In this document: piece by piece, positions 29,108 through 37,862 of the stretch
Numbering within the stretch: position 1 is the first letter of the stretch
Layout: each line of letters opens with the position of its first letter
NCBI GenBank assembly: GCA_000761475.1
Contig: JQNW01000004.1
Coordinates: forward strand, 434,001-498,000
DNA length: 64,000 nt
DNA from: Chromohalobacter israelensis
Lineage (GTDB): Bacteria; Pseudomonadota; Gammaproteobacteria; Pseudomonadales; Halomonadaceae
Direction of reading: 5' to 3'
The notes under the pieces: model-generated
What the model was told of the DNA's origin: nothing
What the model saw: the letters and a program-made list of their open reading frames with translations, nothing else
Database searches by the model: none
Program-made: the position numbers and the translations under genes

Positions 29108-30332
29108 GGAAACGCTGCATAAATCCCGCCGCAGCTGCCTGATCGCCATCGGCGGGGTAGAATCTGGCTACCCTGTCACCACCTGACCGAGCTACCCGAT
29201 GAAGCAGATCTCGTTCGCCCAAGCCGAATACCAGAACAAGAAAAAGGTGACCCGCCGCGAGCGGTTCCTGACCCAGATGGAGGCGCTGGTGCCTTGGCAA
29301 CGGCTCATCGACGCGCTGTCGCCGTCTTACTTCCCGAACGCAACGGGCAAGCGCGGCCGTCCGCCCATCGGCCTGGAGCGCATGCTGCGGATCTACTTCC
29401 TGCAGCAGTGGTATGCGCTCGCCGACGAGGCACTTGAAGATGCTATCTACGATAGCCAGGCGATGCGCGACTTCGTGGGTGTCGACTTGACCATCGAGAG
29501 CGTGCCGGACGCGACCACGCTGCTGCGTTTCCGCCACTTGCTGGAGAAGCATGCCCTGACCCAGCGGATCTTCGAGGAGATCAACGCCCACCTGGCCGAG
29601 AAAGGGTTATTCATGCGCGAGGGCACGATCGTCGACGCCACCATCGTGGCGGCCGCCCCTTCCACCAAGAACAAGATCAAGCAGCGCGATCCAGAGATGA
29701 AACAGACCAAGAAGGGCAACCAGTGGTACTTCGGGATGAAGGCCCATATCGGCGTCGATGCCGTCACCGGACTGACTCACAGCGTCGCCGCGACCTCGGC
29801 CAACGTTGCCGATGTCACCATGGCCGGCGCTCTGGTCCGGGAGGATGACAAACGGGTATACGGCGATGCGGGCTACACCGGCATGTGGAAACATCTCGAC
29901 GAAGAGAAGGATGCTCCGGATTCCAAATGCTGCGTGGCCGCCAAGCGCGGCGCCATCAAGAAGATGGACGGCAGCCCCATGAAAACGCTGCTGCTGGCAT
30001 TCGAAAAGGCCAAGGCCAGCATCCGTGCCAAGGTCGAGCACCCGTTTCATGTCATCAAGAACCTCTTCGGCTACCGCAAAACGCGCTACAAGGGGCTGGC
30101 CAAGAACCAGGCGCAACTCTTCAGCCTGTTCGGGCTGGCCAACCTGGTGCTGGCGACACGATGCGAGGGCCAAGTTGATGGGGCCAGTGCGCCTTGAATC
30201 TGCCCTGCCAGCCGGATAATCCGCCTGGCAGGGAAACGGCCCCCCTGAGGTGGTCAGAAAATGATCGCTGACGCGATGGTTGTGCCACTCTGAGCCCTTC
30301 AACCGCTCAGAGACGAATTGATCAGCGATTCC
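29108..30332 (+). mobile_element. IS5-family insertion sequence, 1225 bp, complete
   Basis: The element begins GGAAACGCTGCATAAATC and ends with the imperfect inverted copy GATTGATCAGCGATTCC region. It is bounded by CTAA on both sides (29104-29107 and 30333-30336), the 4-bp YTAR duplication usual for the IS5 group. It contains one intact transposase gene. It sits between two transport units and breaks no gene. Confidence 0.87.
29199..30197 (+). CDS. IS5-family transposase
   Basis: A 332-residue DDE transposase. The N-terminal domain shows GKRGRPPIGLERMLRIYFLQ. The catalytic residues can be placed in GTIVDATIVAAAPSTKNK (first Asp), VYGDAGYTG (second Asp) and VEHPFHVIKNLFGYRKTRYK (Glu), the standard IS5 pattern. 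The frame is uninterrupted, so the element may be active. Confidence 0.93.
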   Translation: MKQISFAQAEYQNKKKVTRRERFLTQMEALVPWQRLIDALSPSYFPNATGKRGRPPIGLERMLRIYFLQQWYALADEALEDAIYDSQAMRDFVGVDLTIESVPDATTLLRFRHLLEKHALTQRIFEEINAHLAEKGLFMREGTIVDATIVAAAPSTKNKIKQRDPEMKQTKKGNQWYFGMKAHIGVDAVTGLTHSVAATSANVADVTMAGALVREDDKRVYGDAGYTGMWKHLDEEKDAPDSKCCVAAKRGAIKKMDGSPMKTLLLAFEKAKASIRAKVEHPFHVIKNLFGYRKTRYKGLAKNQAQLFSLFGLANLVLATRCEGQVDGASAP

Positions 30333-30555
30333 CTAATGCGGGCTGGATATGTCAAACGTCTGTTCCGGTCGGCGCAACGGGCGGTTATCATGCCCGCCGG
30401 CTATCGGCATCGGCACATATTGCCTACGCTGATGGCAAGGGAACCGAATGCACCTGAAGGCGCCGCGACGCCGGGGCTTCGGGCCGCTCCCTGTTACCGG
30501 CGCGGGCCTCGTTCCGGCCGCCGGTTCGTCAAAATAATGTTAAAGAGGTGCATGC

Positions 30556-31533
30556 ATGAAACGTTACGCCTTTACCGCTGCGTTGTTCTCGGGGGCCCTG
30601 CTGGGTGCTGCCACGCTGTCCACGCCGGCGGTGGCGCAGGACCAGGAGCGCTTCGTCACCATCGGGACCGGTGGGCAGACAGGGGTCTACTACGTGGTCG
30701 GTCAGTCGATCTGTCGCCTGGTCAATCGCAACTCGGATGAGACCAACATTCGCTGCAATGCGCCTTCTACCGGTGGCTCGGTGGCCAACATCAACGGCAT
30801 CAAGTCCGGTGAGCTGAGCATGGGCGTCGCCCAGTCGGACGTGCAGTACCGCGCCTACAATGGCGAGGGGGACTTCGAGCAGCCGATGGAAGACCTGCGT
30901 GCGGTATTTTCCGTGCACGGCGAGCCGTTGACGGTTCTGGCACGCAAGGACGCCAACATCAACAGCGTGGCCGACCTGAAGGGCAAGCGTGTCAATATCG
31001 GCAATCCGGGATCGGGCCAGCGCGCGACCATGGAAGTGCTGATGGAAGCCGAAGGCTGGGACACCGACGTGTTCTCGATGGCTTCCGAGCTGGGCGCCGC
31101 GGAAATGGCATCGGCGCTGGCGGACAACAACATCGATGCCATGGCCTATGTGGTCGGTCATCCCAATGGCGCCATTCAGGAAGCGACCACGACCGTGGAT
31201 GCGAATCTCGTCCCGCTTAACGACGACGCGGTGGACGGCCTGGTCGAGGAATACCCCTATTATGCCAAGTCGGTGATTCCTGGCGGCATGTACAAGGGCA
31301 ACGACGAGGACGTCGAGACTTTCGGGGTCAAGGCGACCTTCGTGACCTCTTCCAAGGTGGATGACGATGTCGTCTATCAAGTGGTCAAGGCAGTGTTCGA
31401 AAACTTCGATCGCTTCAAGCGTCTGCACCCGGCTTTCGCCAACCTGCAGCCGGAAGAAATGATCTCCGATGGTCTGTCCGCGCCGCTGCATGATGGCGCC
31501 AAGCGCTATTACGAGGAACGTGGCTGGCTGTAA
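30556..31533 (+). CDS. TAXI-family TRAP transporter solute-binding protein
   Basis: A 325-residue periplasmic protein with a signal peptide to about VAQDQ (residue 28). The TAXI subfamily opening VTIGTGGQTGVYYVVGQSIC and the late IPGGMYKGNDEDVETFGVKA are clear. TAXI proteins deliver dicarboxylates such as glutamate or 2-oxoglutarate to fused TRAP permeases. It is 158 bases upstream of the permease gene. The IS5 element lies 220 bases upstream and may have displaced distal regulatory sequence. Confidence 0.9.
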   Translation: MKRYAFTAALFSGALLGAATLSTPAVAQDQERFVTIGTGGQTGVYYVVGQSICRLVNRNSDETNIRCNAPSTGGSVANINGIKSGELSMGVAQSDVQYRAYNGEGDFEQPMEDLRAVFSVHGEPLTVLARKDANINSVADLKGKRVNIGNPGSGQRATMEVLMEAEGWDTDVFSMASELGAAEMASALADNNIDAMAYVVGHPNGAIQEATTTVDANLVPLNDDAVDGLVEEYPYYAKSVIPGGMYKGNDEDVETFGVKATFVTSSKVDDDVVYQVVKAVFENFDRFKRLHPAFANLQPEEMISDGLSAPLHDGAKRYYEERGWL

Positions 31534-31691
31534 GCGTCGGCTCGACGTCGTCATGAATGATGCGCGGCCGCTTCGGCGCCGCGCATCGCTGGTTCTGGCG
31601 ACGCGATGGCGAATGAGGCCTGTGATGTGTTTTCACGCCGGTCGACGCGGCTCCCTCGTGCGTCGGATACCGGCACCACCAGGACAACAGT

Positions 31692-34289
31692 ATGCAAGAC
31701 GATAAGTCGACGGCACCCTCGCGTGACGCCGAACTGGAGGCGCTGACCGCCAACGAGACCGGATCGCGTCACCCGAGCGGTCCGGTGGGCAAGTTGCTGC
31801 TCTGCGTAGCGGCGCTCTGGTCGCTATTCCAGTTATGGATCGCCTCGCCCCTGCCTTTCGTGTTCGGGTTCGGGATCTTCAGTGCCACCGAGGCACGTTC
31901 CATTCACCTGGCGTTTGCCATCTTCCTGGCCTTCATGGCCTATCCGGCCCTGAAGCGTTCCCCGCGCGATCGCGTGCCGCTGCTGGATTGGGGGTTGGCA
32001 CTGGTGGGCGCTTTCGCCGCGTCTTACATGTATGTCTTCTACGAGCAGCTGGCGCAGCGTCCCGGCGCGCCGATCCTGCAAGACGTCATCATCGGGGTGA
32101 TCGGCCTGCTCCTGCTGCTGGAGGCGACCCGCCGTGCACTGGGGCCGCCGCTGATGATCGTGGCTCTGGTCTTCATCGTCTATTCGCTGGCCGGCCCTTA
32201 CATGCCGGGAATGCTGGCGCACCGTGGCGTCAGTCTCTATGGACTGGTCAATCACCAGTGGCTGACCTCGCAAGGCGTCTTCGGCATCGCCCTGGGCGTG
32301 TCGACCAGTTTCGTGTTCCTGTTCGTGCTGTTCGGTGCCCTGCTGGACAAGGCCGGCGCCGGCAACTATTTCATCAAGGTCGCCTTTTCGATGCTGGGGC
32401 ACTACCGTGGCGGTCCCGCCAAGGCGGCGGTCGTCGCCTCGGGCATGACGGGGCTCATCTCGGGCTCCTCGATCGCCAATACCGTGACCACCGGTACCTT
32501 TACCATTCCCATGATGAAGCGCGTCGGGTTCTCGCCGACCAAGGCCGGCGCGGTCGAAGTGTCTTCCTCGGTCAATGGCCAGATCATGCCGCCGGTCATG
32601 GGGGCCGCGGCCTTCCTGATGGTCGAGTACGTGGGCATTCCCTATGTCGAGGTCATCAAGCATGCCTTTCTGCCGGCGGTCATTTCGTACATCGCGCTGA
32701 TCTACATCGTGCACCTCGAAGCGCTCAAGGCGAACATGAAGGGGCTGCAAAGCAGCAACCCGGTGCGTCCTTTCCTGCAGAAGGCGGTAGGGTTCTTGAC
32801 CGGGCTGATCGGCATCATGGTGCTGGCGCTGGTCGTCTATTACGGTCTGGGCTGGCTCAAGCCGGTGCTCGGCGAGGCCATGCCCTGGGTGGCGGCGATA
32901 GGCCTGGCTGTGGTCTACGTGGGCTTGCTCAAGGTGGGGTCGCGCTACCCCGAGCTCGCCCACGACGATGCCAACAGTGAAATGACCGAGCTGCCGCAGA
33001 CGCGGCCCACGGTGATGGTGGGGCTGTACTTCCTGTTGCCCGTCGTGGTGCTGGTGTGGTGCTTGATGGTGGAACGTCTGTCGCCGGGCCTCTCGGCGTT
33101 CTGGGCGACGGTGTTCATGATCGTGATCATCCTGACCCAGCGTCCGCTGGAAGCGTTCTTCCGGGGACGCGGGGGCCTGGGCCAGGAGGTCAAGCGTGGC
33201 TGCATCGATCTCTGGGAAGGGCTGATCGACGGCGCGCGCAACATGATCGGCATCGGTATCGCCACGGCGGCGGCGGGGATCATCGTCGGTGCCGTCTCGC
33301 AGACCGGTGTGGGGCTGGTGCTCGCGGATCTGGTCGAAACGCTGTCGATGGGCAATCTGCTGTTGATGCTGCTGCTCACCGGGGTGCTGAGCCTGATCCT
33401 GGGCATGGGACTGCCGACCACGGCCAACTACATCGTGGTCTCCGCGCTGCTGGCACCGGTCATCGTGCAGCTGGGGCAGCAGAACGGCTTGATCGTGCCG
33501 TTGATCGCGGTGCACCTGTTCGTGTTCTATTTCGGCATCATGGCCGACGTGACGCCGCCAGTGGGGCTGGCGTCGTTCGCCGCCGCGGCGATCTCCGGGG
33601 CCGACCCGATTCGTACCGGTTTCCAGGCGTTCTACTACAGCCTGCGTACCGCGGCCTTGCCGTTCTTGTTCATCTTCAACACCGATCTGCTGCTGATCGA
33701 CGTGAATCTCTGGCATGGCCTGCTCATTTTCGTGGTCGCCACGGTGGCGATGTTGATCTTCGCCGCCGCGACGCAGGGCTACATGCTGGTGAAGAGCCGC
33801 TGGTACGAGAGCCTGTTGCTCCTGCTGGTGGCGTTTACCCTGTTCCGCCCGGGATTCTGGATGGATACGATTCACGATCCGTATCGCGATATCCCGCCCG
33901 CGCAGTTCGAGCAGGCGCTGGGTGCCATCGACGATGACAGCAACCTGCGTGTCAGAATCGACGGCCTCGATGCCTATGGTGCGCCGACCAGTTTCGTGAT
34001 CCTGGTGCCGGCGCCGGATGGTGATACGGGTGCCGAGCGCATGCAGAACCTGGGGCTGACGCTGATGCAGCAGGATGGCAAGACGCTGGTCGACATGACC
34101 GAGTTCGGCAGCCAGGCGGAGAAGCTGGGCTTCGATTTCGATCAGGAAATCGTCGCCATCCGGGCGCCAGTGGAACGCTGGCCGAAAGAGTGGATGTGGA
34201 TACCCGGGCTGGCAGTCTTCGCTCTCGTGGTCTGGCTGCAGCGCCGGCGGCGTCAGTCGCCCGATGCGCGACCCGATGCGGTGACCTGA
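31692..34289 (+). CDS. TRAP transporter fused 4TM/12TM permease with C-terminal DUF3394
   Basis: An 865-residue inner-membrane protein. The small (DctQ-like) and large (DctM-like) TRAP subunits are fused, as is normal for TAXI systems. Typical segments are GHYRGGPAKAAVVASGMTGL, SSSVNGQIMPPVMGAAAFLM, and LGMGLPTTANYIVVSALLAP with YFGIMADVTPPVGLA. The last 190 residues match DUF3394, and the chain ends in a basic RRRRQS tail. Its transcript ends at the terminator at 34319. Confidence 0.92.
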   Translation: MQDDKSTAPSRDAELEALTANETGSRHPSGPVGKLLLCVAALWSLFQLWIASPLPFVFGFGIFSATEARSIHLAFAIFLAFMAYPALKRSPRDRVPLLDWGLALVGAFAASYMYVFYEQLAQRPGAPILQDVIIGVIGLLLLLEATRRALGPPLMIVALVFIVYSLAGPYMPGMLAHRGVSLYGLVNHQWLTSQGVFGIALGVSTSFVFLFVLFGALLDKAGAGNYFIKVAFSMLGHYRGGPAKAAVVASGMTGLISGSSIANTVTTGTFTIPMMKRVGFSPTKAGAVEVSSSVNGQIMPPVMGAAAFLMVEYVGIPYVEVIKHAFLPAVISYIALIYIVHLEALKANMKGLQSSNPVRPFLQKAVGFLTGLIGIMVLALVVYYGLGWLKPVLGEAMPWVAAIGLAVVYVGLLKVGSRYPELAHDDANSEMTELPQTRPTVMVGLYFLLPVVVLVWCLMVERLSPGLSAFWATVFMIVIILTQRPLEAFFRGRGGLGQEVKRGCIDLWEGLIDGARNMIGIGIATAAAGIIVGAVSQTGVGLVLADLVETLSMGNLLLMLLLTGVLSLILGMGLPTTANYIVVSALLAPVIVQLGQQNGLIVPLIAVHLFVFYFGIMADVTPPVGLASFAAAAISGADPIRTGFQAFYYSLRTAALPFLFIFNTDLLLIDVNLWHGLLIFVVATVAMLIFAAATQGYMLVKSRWYESLLLLLVAFTLFRPGFWMDTIHDPYRDIPPAQFEQALGAIDDDSNLRVRIDGLDAYGAPTSFVILVPAPDGDTGAERMQNLGLTLMQQDGKTLVDMTEFGSQAEKLGFDFDQEIVAIRAPVERWPKEWMWIPGLAVFALVVWLQRRRRQSPDARPDAVT

Positions 34290-34318
34290 TCGCCGTATCG
34301 GACTGCCATCGTGGCCTG

Positions 34319-34353
34319 GACGCCCGTCCCCTAGTGGGGCGGGCGTCTTCGTT
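34319..34353 (+). terminator. Terminator of the TRAP operon, directly abutting a group II intron
   Basis: GACGCCCGTCCCC-TAGT-GGGGCGGGCGTC forms a strong stem with one bulged T, followed by TTCGTT. The intron GTGCG 5' end begins at the next base. Confidence 0.8.
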
Positions 34354-34816
34354 GTGCGCCAGGCATGGCGCGCAGCGCCAGACTGGCGCTGTTCCCGAGG
34401 GTGGTGCCTCGGGATGACTTGGGGGTGAAAGTCCCCTGTACGCCCGGCAAGGGGAAGTACTAGCCGACGGCAAGGGTGTCTTCTGCGAGGGAGAATCTGA
34501 AGGAAGCCCGAGGCAAAACGCTGGCCTGACGAACAGGAAGCGGATATGAGGCGTCCTGGCGGGGTGAGGTGGCAACGATCACCAACGCCCGGTACTTGCA
34601 CGAAACGCCATGACGTACATCCGACAGGCATAAGCGGGAAGGTCGCGCGTCTTACCCTGGGAGGTCTGGTGGTCTGCCACAGTGCTACCGGCGTCGAAAG
34701 GCGACGGGAGGGGCCATCAGACGTCAGCCAAGGCCATAGTAAGGGCCGGTTCACCTCGGCACCAAGGGCCGAACATGAAGAACCGCGAGTAGGCGATGAC
34801 GTCTCGAGGATTGATC

Positions 34817-36205
34817 ATGAAGACAGCAATGGGCGCTAACACCGCCACCCACCCAGAGGGGCCGGGGTGGAACCCCGCGCCCCAGCCGGTGGGCGTCGAG
34901 ACGGTCCCGGCGTCGTCATCGTGGACGAAAGCGGAGCCCGCCCCGCTCATGGAAGCCGTGGTAGAGAAGGCCAACATGGCGCGGGCTTACCGTAGGGTGG
35001 TCACCAACAAAGGGGCGCCGGGTGCCGATGGCATGACGGTGGACCAGTTGACCGACCACCTGAAACAGTACTGGCCGACGCTGCGCGAGCGGCTGCTGGC
35101 CGGTGAGTACCACCCCAGCCCGATCCGAGCCGCCAAGATCCCCAAGCCCAAGGGCGGGACCCGACAGCTCGGCATTCCCACGGTCACCGACCGGCTGATC
35201 CAGCAGGCGCTGCTGCAGGTGCTGACGCCGATCTTCGATCCGGGCTTTTCCGCATCAAGCTACGGCTATCGCCCCGGGCGCAGTGCTCAGCAGGCTGTTT
35301 CGGCCATGAAGGCTCACGTTTCTGCCGGCCACCGCTGGGTGGTCGACCTCGACTTGGAAGCCTTCTTCGACCGGGTGAACCACGACCTGCTGATGGCGCG
35401 GATCGCGCGTCGCGTCCGCGACAAGCGGGTGTTGCGCCTGATCCGTCGCTATCTGGAAGCCGGGATGTTCCAGCACGGCTTGGCCGCGCCACGCCGACAG
35501 GGGACGCCCCAGGGCGGACCGCTGAGCCCGCTGCTGGCGAATATCCTGCTGGATGACGTGGACAAGGAACTGGAGCGCCGCGGCCACCGCTTCTGCCGCT
35601 ACGCCGACGACATGCAGATCTATGTACGCAGTCGGCGAGCGGGTGAGCGCGTCATGGCCAGCCTGAGTGAGTATCTCGAGAACTCACTTCGGCTCATGGT
35701 CAACCATGCCAAAAGCGCGGTGGATCGCCCCTGGCAGCGAGGCTATCTGGGGTACACGCTGACTCGGCACAAGCTGCCACGGCTGACGCTGACCCAGGCC
35801 AGCTTGCAGCGCCTGATGCAGCGTGTCCGGGAGATCCTGAAGCGTGGCAGGGGGCACAACATCCGGCGAGTCACCGAGGCGTTGGCCCCCGTCCTACGCG
35901 GCTGGGCCAGCTACTTCAGCCTCGTCGATGTGAAGCGTCCCCTGGAAGCGCTGGATCAATGGGTACGCCGACGCTTGCGCTGCGTGATTTGGCGGCAGTG
36001 GAAACGTCCAGACACCCGGCGTCGGAAACTCCTGGCGCTAGGGTTGGACGAGCCCCGTGCCAGGAAGTCAGCGGGGAATGGGCGAGGTCCTTGGTGGAAT
36101 GCGGGCGCCTCGCACATGAATCAGGCCCTGCCACGGAAGTGGTTCGAGCAGCAGGGGCTGATCTCGGTACTCGACACGGCAAGAGGGCTTAGCCGTTCTT
36201 CATGA
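34817..36205 (+). CDS. ltrA: Group II intron reverse transcriptase/maturase
   Basis: A 462-residue intron-encoded protein. RT motifs include NKGAPGADGMTVDQL (about 64-78), IPKPKGGTRQLGIPTV, VVDLDLEAFFDRVNHD (catalytic Asp177/Asp179), GTPQGGPLSPLLANI and the YADD box at 262-265. A maturase (X) domain follows with RGWASYFSLVDVKRPLEALD. No HNH endonuclease motif is present at the C-terminus. The ATG at 34817 has AGGATTG upstream; an ATG at 34796 is an alternative. The stop is one base before domain V. Confidence 0.93.
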   Translation: MKTAMGANTATHPEGPGWNPAPQPVGVETVPASSSWTKAEPAPLMEAVVEKANMARAYRRVVTNKGAPGADGMTVDQLTDHLKQYWPTLRERLLAGEYHPSPIRAAKIPKPKGGTRQLGIPTVTDRLIQQALLQVLTPIFDPGFSASSYGYRPGRSAQQAVSAMKAHVSAGHRWVVDLDLEAFFDRVNHDLLMARIARRVRDKRVLRLIRRYLEAGMFQHGLAAPRRQGTPQGGPLSPLLANILLDDVDKELERRGHRFCRYADDMQIYVRSRRAGERVMASLSEYLENSLRLMVNHAKSAVDRPWQRGYLGYTLTRHKLPRLTLTQASLQRLMQRVREILKRGRGHNIRRVTEALAPVLRGWASYFSLVDVKRPLEALDQWVRRRLRCVIWRQWKRPDTRRRKLLALGLDEPRARKSAGNGRGPWWNAGASHMNQALPRKWFEQQGLISVLDTARGLSRSS

Positions 36206-36237
36206 ACCGCCGTATACCGAACGGTACGTACGGTGGT
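36206..36237 (+). ncRNA. Group II intron domain V
   Basis: ACCGCCGTA pairs with TACGGTGGT (one G-U). Inside is TACC-GAAC-GGTA capped by a GNRN-type loop and a 2-base CG bulge. The CGC near the base is the catalytic triad form typical of class IIC; most other classes have AGC. Confidence 0.8.
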
Positions 36238-36408
36238 GTGAGAGGACGGGGGAGGCGACTCCCCCTCCTACTCGATTACGGTCCACGGCAGATCCACGAG
36301 AGCGCTTGATGGTGGCAGGGCGCAGCGGCGACCGGGATTTTTTGCGACAATGGCGAGCATGCGGCCCGGTGCCGCCATTCTGCCGTTCCCACGTCACGCG
36401 AGGTTGTC

Positions 36409-37209
36409 ATGGTCACGCTGTCTGCGATTCACCTGTACCCCACCAAATCCACGGCAGGGCGCTCGCAAGACGCGGCCTGGGTTGGAGAAGAGGGGTTGGC
36501 GGGTGACCGCCGTTTCATGGTCGCCAAGCCCGATGGGACCTTCCTGACCGCTCGCACGCACCCGCAGCTCCAGCGTGCCATGACGACCTTCGATGGTGAG
36601 ACGCTAACGCTTGCTCACCCTGAGCTGCCGGCGCTGCACATGGCGGTGGCGGATTTCGCACGCGCAGCGTTCGCCACCACGGTCTGGGCCGACGACTTTC
36701 AGGCCTTGACCACGCACCCTCGTCTCGATGCCTGGTTCAGTGAGGTTGCGGGAGAGCCGGCGCGGTTATTGTGGCTGGGCGAGCAATCCCCGCGTTACCG
36801 CGACAGCATCGCACGGCGTGTCAGCTTCGCCGACGGCTATCCGTTGATGCTGATTTCCGAAGCCTCGCTCGCCGATCTCAACACGCGGACCGACGATATG
36901 CATGTCATGGCGCAGTTTCGTCCCAACCTGGTGGTCGCCGGCACCGAGGCCTACGCCGAGGATGCCTGGCGGCGCATTCGTATCGGCGAGGTCGTGATGC
37001 GCGTGGGCAAGCCGTGCTCGCGTTGCGCGATGATCAGCGTCGATCCCGCCACGGGAACGTTCAAGGCCGGCCGGGAGCCGTTGCGAACCCTGGCGAGCTA
37101 TCGGCGCGGCGAAGGCGGCAAGGTGTATTTCGGGCAGAATCTCATCGCCGAAAACGAGGGGCGCATCATGCGTGGTGCCCCCGTCGAGGTGCTGGAGCAT
37201 GCCCTCTGA
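36409..37209 (+). CDS. MOSC domain protein, YcbX-like without ferredoxin domain
   Basis: A 266-residue protein with an N-terminal MOSC beta-barrel (LSAIHLYPTKSTAGRS, GLAGDRRFMVAKPDGTFLT) and a C-terminal MOSC domain (RFRPNLVV-like QFRPNLVVAG, VGKPCSRCAMISVDPATG, VYFGQNLIAENEG). MOSC proteins bind molybdenum cofactor; YcbX and mARC reduce N-hydroxylated compounds. E. coli YcbX has an extra C-terminal 2Fe-2S ferredoxin domain that is missing here, so an external electron donor would be needed. The Cys in KPCSRC is the likely Mo ligand. It lies just after the intron. Confidence 0.86.
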   Translation: MVTLSAIHLYPTKSTAGRSQDAAWVGEEGLAGDRRFMVAKPDGTFLTARTHPQLQRAMTTFDGETLTLAHPELPALHMAVADFARAAFATTVWADDFQALTTHPRLDAWFSEVAGEPARLLWLGEQSPRYRDSIARRVSFADGYPLMLISEASLADLNTRTDDMHVMAQFRPNLVVAGTEAYAEDAWRRIRIGEVVMRVGKPCSRCAMISVDPATGTFKAGREPLRTLASYRRGEGGKVYFGQNLIAENEGRIMRGAPVEVLEHAL

Positions 37210-37314
37210 TCGAGGCATCAATGGCCCGGGGCGGGCATGAAAATGTGGCGGTCCGGTGATAGGGTCACGCCTATCATCAGGATGCGTTCATCGGGTATCA
37301 ACAGGCGGTGAGTC

Positions 37315-37860
37315 ATGCAGGAAACGGTAGTGAGACGATGCAATAACAGGTACCGAGGCTCGCGATGCCTGGTGATCGCCATCCTCGTGGCGCTGGTCGG
37401 CATGACGTCGGCACAGGCAAGCTCGTTACCGACTCCCCGGGGGGAGGTGATGCTGACGGTGAGCGGCGATATCGTGCGTACCAACGGCGACGGCGTGGCT
37501 CGCTTCGACCGCGCCATGCTGAGAGGCTTGCCTCAAGGCACCATCGTGACGCATACGCCCTGGACCGAGGGGGTGTCGCGCTTCGAGGGGCCGCTGCTGA
37601 GTGGGCTCGTCGACGCGGTGGGGGGCCAGGGCGATTCGCTGCATGTGGTCGCGCTCAATGATTTCGCCGCGGACGTCCCGCTGAGCGAGGCGCGGGATTA
37701 TGGCGTCATCCTGGCCATGCGGCGTGATGGAGAGCCCATGCCGGTACGCGAATACGGTCCGTTGTTCGTGCTCTATCCGTTCGACGATCATCCCGAGTTG
37801 CAGACCGAGGCGGTACGTTTCCGCTCGGTCTGGCAAGTCTCGCGCATCGTCGTGGAGTGA
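37315..37860 (+). CDS. Periplasmic molybdopterin-fold protein coupled to a sensor kinase
   Basis: A 181-residue protein with an N-terminal hydrophobic export signal (CLVIAILVALVGMTSAQA) and a domain resembling the oxidoreductase molybdopterin-binding fold (MLTVSGDIVRTNGDGVARFD, EGPLLSGLVDAVGG, EYGPLFVLYPFDDHPEL). The only cysteines, Cys9 and Cys18, are in the signal region, so the cofactor-binding Cys of sulfite oxidase-type enzymes is absent. Its stop is followed three bases later by a hybrid histidine kinase ATG, and the kinase ribosome site lies within its last codons. A periplasmic binding or sensing partner is more likely than an enzyme (inference). Confidence 0.75.
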   Translation: MQETVVRRCNNRYRGSRCLVIAILVALVGMTSAQASSLPTPRGEVMLTVSGDIVRTNGDGVARFDRAMLRGLPQGTIVTHTPWTEGVSRFEGPLLSGLVDAVGGQGDSLHVVALNDFAADVPLSEARDYGVILAMRRDGEPMPVREYGPLFVLYPFDDHPELQTEAVRFRSVWQVSRIVVE

Positions 37861-37862
37861 CG

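Larger units (their letters stand above)
34354..36276 (+). mobile_element. Group II intron (class C-like) with its maturase gene
   Basis: The 5' end carries the GTGCG consensus at 34354. The 3' end has a domain V hairpin (36206-36237) and a domain VI hairpin (about 36241-36276); the exact 3' boundary is estimated. A hairpin CGCTGGCCTGACGAACAGG at about 34519 presents a GACGAA loop that can pair with the 5' exon TTCGTT (EBS1/IBS1). Insertion just after a terminator stem, a CGC catalytic triad in domain V, and a maturase without an HNH endonuclease domain together point to group IIC. It lies in intergenic DNA and interrupts no gene. Confidence 0.82.

Noticed and set aside
31833-34754. 973-codon open frame antisense to the TRAP permease
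   Set aside because: It is His/Gln/Arg-rich nonsense typical of the antisense of membrane-protein codons; the sense strand is a full TRAP permease.
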